A DNA stretch of 64,000 nt, taken from Sulfuricurvum sp. (lineage in GTDB: Bacteria; Campylobacterota; Campylobacteria; Campylobacterales; Sulfurimonadaceae). The stretch's first letter is position 1; every line of letters starts with the position of its first letter. Location: assembly GCA_028714915.1 (NCBI GenBank), contig JAQTLL010000003.1, positions 124,001-188,000 of the forward strand, given 5' to 3'. Below the pieces are notes generated by a model. The model searched no databases. It was not told the DNA's origin and saw nothing but the letters and a program-made list of their open reading frames with translations. Of the stretch, positions 63,863 to 64,000 are shown piece by piece. Both the position numbers and the translations under genes were made by a program.

Positions 63863-64000
63863 ATGAAATTTGCTCTAAAAATTCTTAAAGATTTTCCGTC
63901 GTATCTTTGGAGCGGTTGGGGTGCGGTTGCCTCCATCCTGCTCTTTATCGCTCTTTGGGATGTCGGAAATCAAGTTTACGGGGATCTAGTTCTCCCCTCA
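63863..64000 (+). CDS. ABC transporter permease, N-terminal part cut off by window
   Basis: Starts three bases after the stop codon of the binding protein and stays open to the window end (46 codons). It begins MKFALKILKDFPSYLWSGW and contains the first TM helix (AVASILLFIALWDVG). By position it is the permease of the same importer. Too little is present for more. Confidence 0.75.
   Translation, partial: MKFALKILKDFPSYLWSGWGAVASILLFIALWDVGNQVYGDLVLPS

Overview
The window looks like a chromosomal segment from a Campylobacterota (epsilonproteobacterial) bacterium, probably a Sulfuricurvum- or Sulfurimonas-like free-living species. The basis is gene content and order: a HIT-family gene divergent from pheS-pheT-aroA, a DUF2018 gene at the head of an ispB-hemA-proS-hemC run, rsmH followed by a very short FtsL-like gene, a SurA-like gene before ftsA-ftsZ, a UbiD-type decarboxylase of the kind used for menaquinone, and AT-rich intergenic DNA with TATAAT boxes and no obvious -35. 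This is a judgement from recognised families; no database search was possible. I found no rRNA, tRNA, CRISPR array, insertion sequence or prophage.

Layout. 1-18.4 kb is almost entirely minus-strand housekeeping: aroA (cut by the window edge), pheT, pheS, OsmC, argH, a small cytochrome c, then a tightly packed run (DUF2018, a secreted protein, ispB, hemA, proS, fxsA, a DsbC/G-like thioredoxin, hemC, ubiD) and a separate bioA-rsmH-ftsL group. Between these two groups lies a 350-bp intergenic region (15486-15835) with a strong terminator, long-range complementary arms and a possible 19-residue hydrophobic peptide gene. 18.5-22.9 kb carries a periplasmic SurA/PpiD-like protein, ftsA, ftsZ and a J-domain protein on the plus strand. 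23-26.5 kb is a minus-strand operon of a small membrane protein, an M48 protease, prmC, a DUF4149 protein and an MlaF-like ATPase. 26.6-39.8 kb is more variable: a TonB-dependent receptor, a PAS-GGDEF sensor, a DTW-domain protein, a complete MacA/MacB/TolC-type tripartite exporter, an unassigned small protein and a GGDEF-EAL protein.

40-58.2 kb holds a nitrate assimilation region in two blocks. Block one is a NarK-type nitrate transporter directly followed by a fused PP2C phosphatase/Ser-Thr kinase. Block two is nrtABD (ABC nitrate import), a Met8-like siroheme enzyme gene, a ferredoxin-type nitrite reductase (nirA), a fused iron-sulfur/membrane-anchor protein, and a NasA-type molybdenum nitrate reductase. 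Together they would import nitrate, reduce it to nitrite with electrons probably drawn from the quinone pool, and reduce nitrite to ammonium with a siroheme enzyme. Between the blocks lie a cysteine-rich receiver-like protein, tex, a Bro-N protein, a NYN-type nuclease candidate and a membrane PDC-type sensor. The last 6 kb has a chemoreceptor, a small membrane protein, an ABC-F ATPase, a small secreted protein and the start of an ABC import operon (binding protein plus truncated permease) preceded by a perfect FNR-type site.

The most unusual signals are the structured RNA/mini-peptide locus at 15.6-15.8 kb, the fused quinol-linked partner of the assimilatory nitrate reductase, the kinase/phosphatase fusion, the cysteine-rich receiver with a predicted leaderless mRNA, and a shared intergenic 10-mer at the same distance from the nrtA and nirA start codons.
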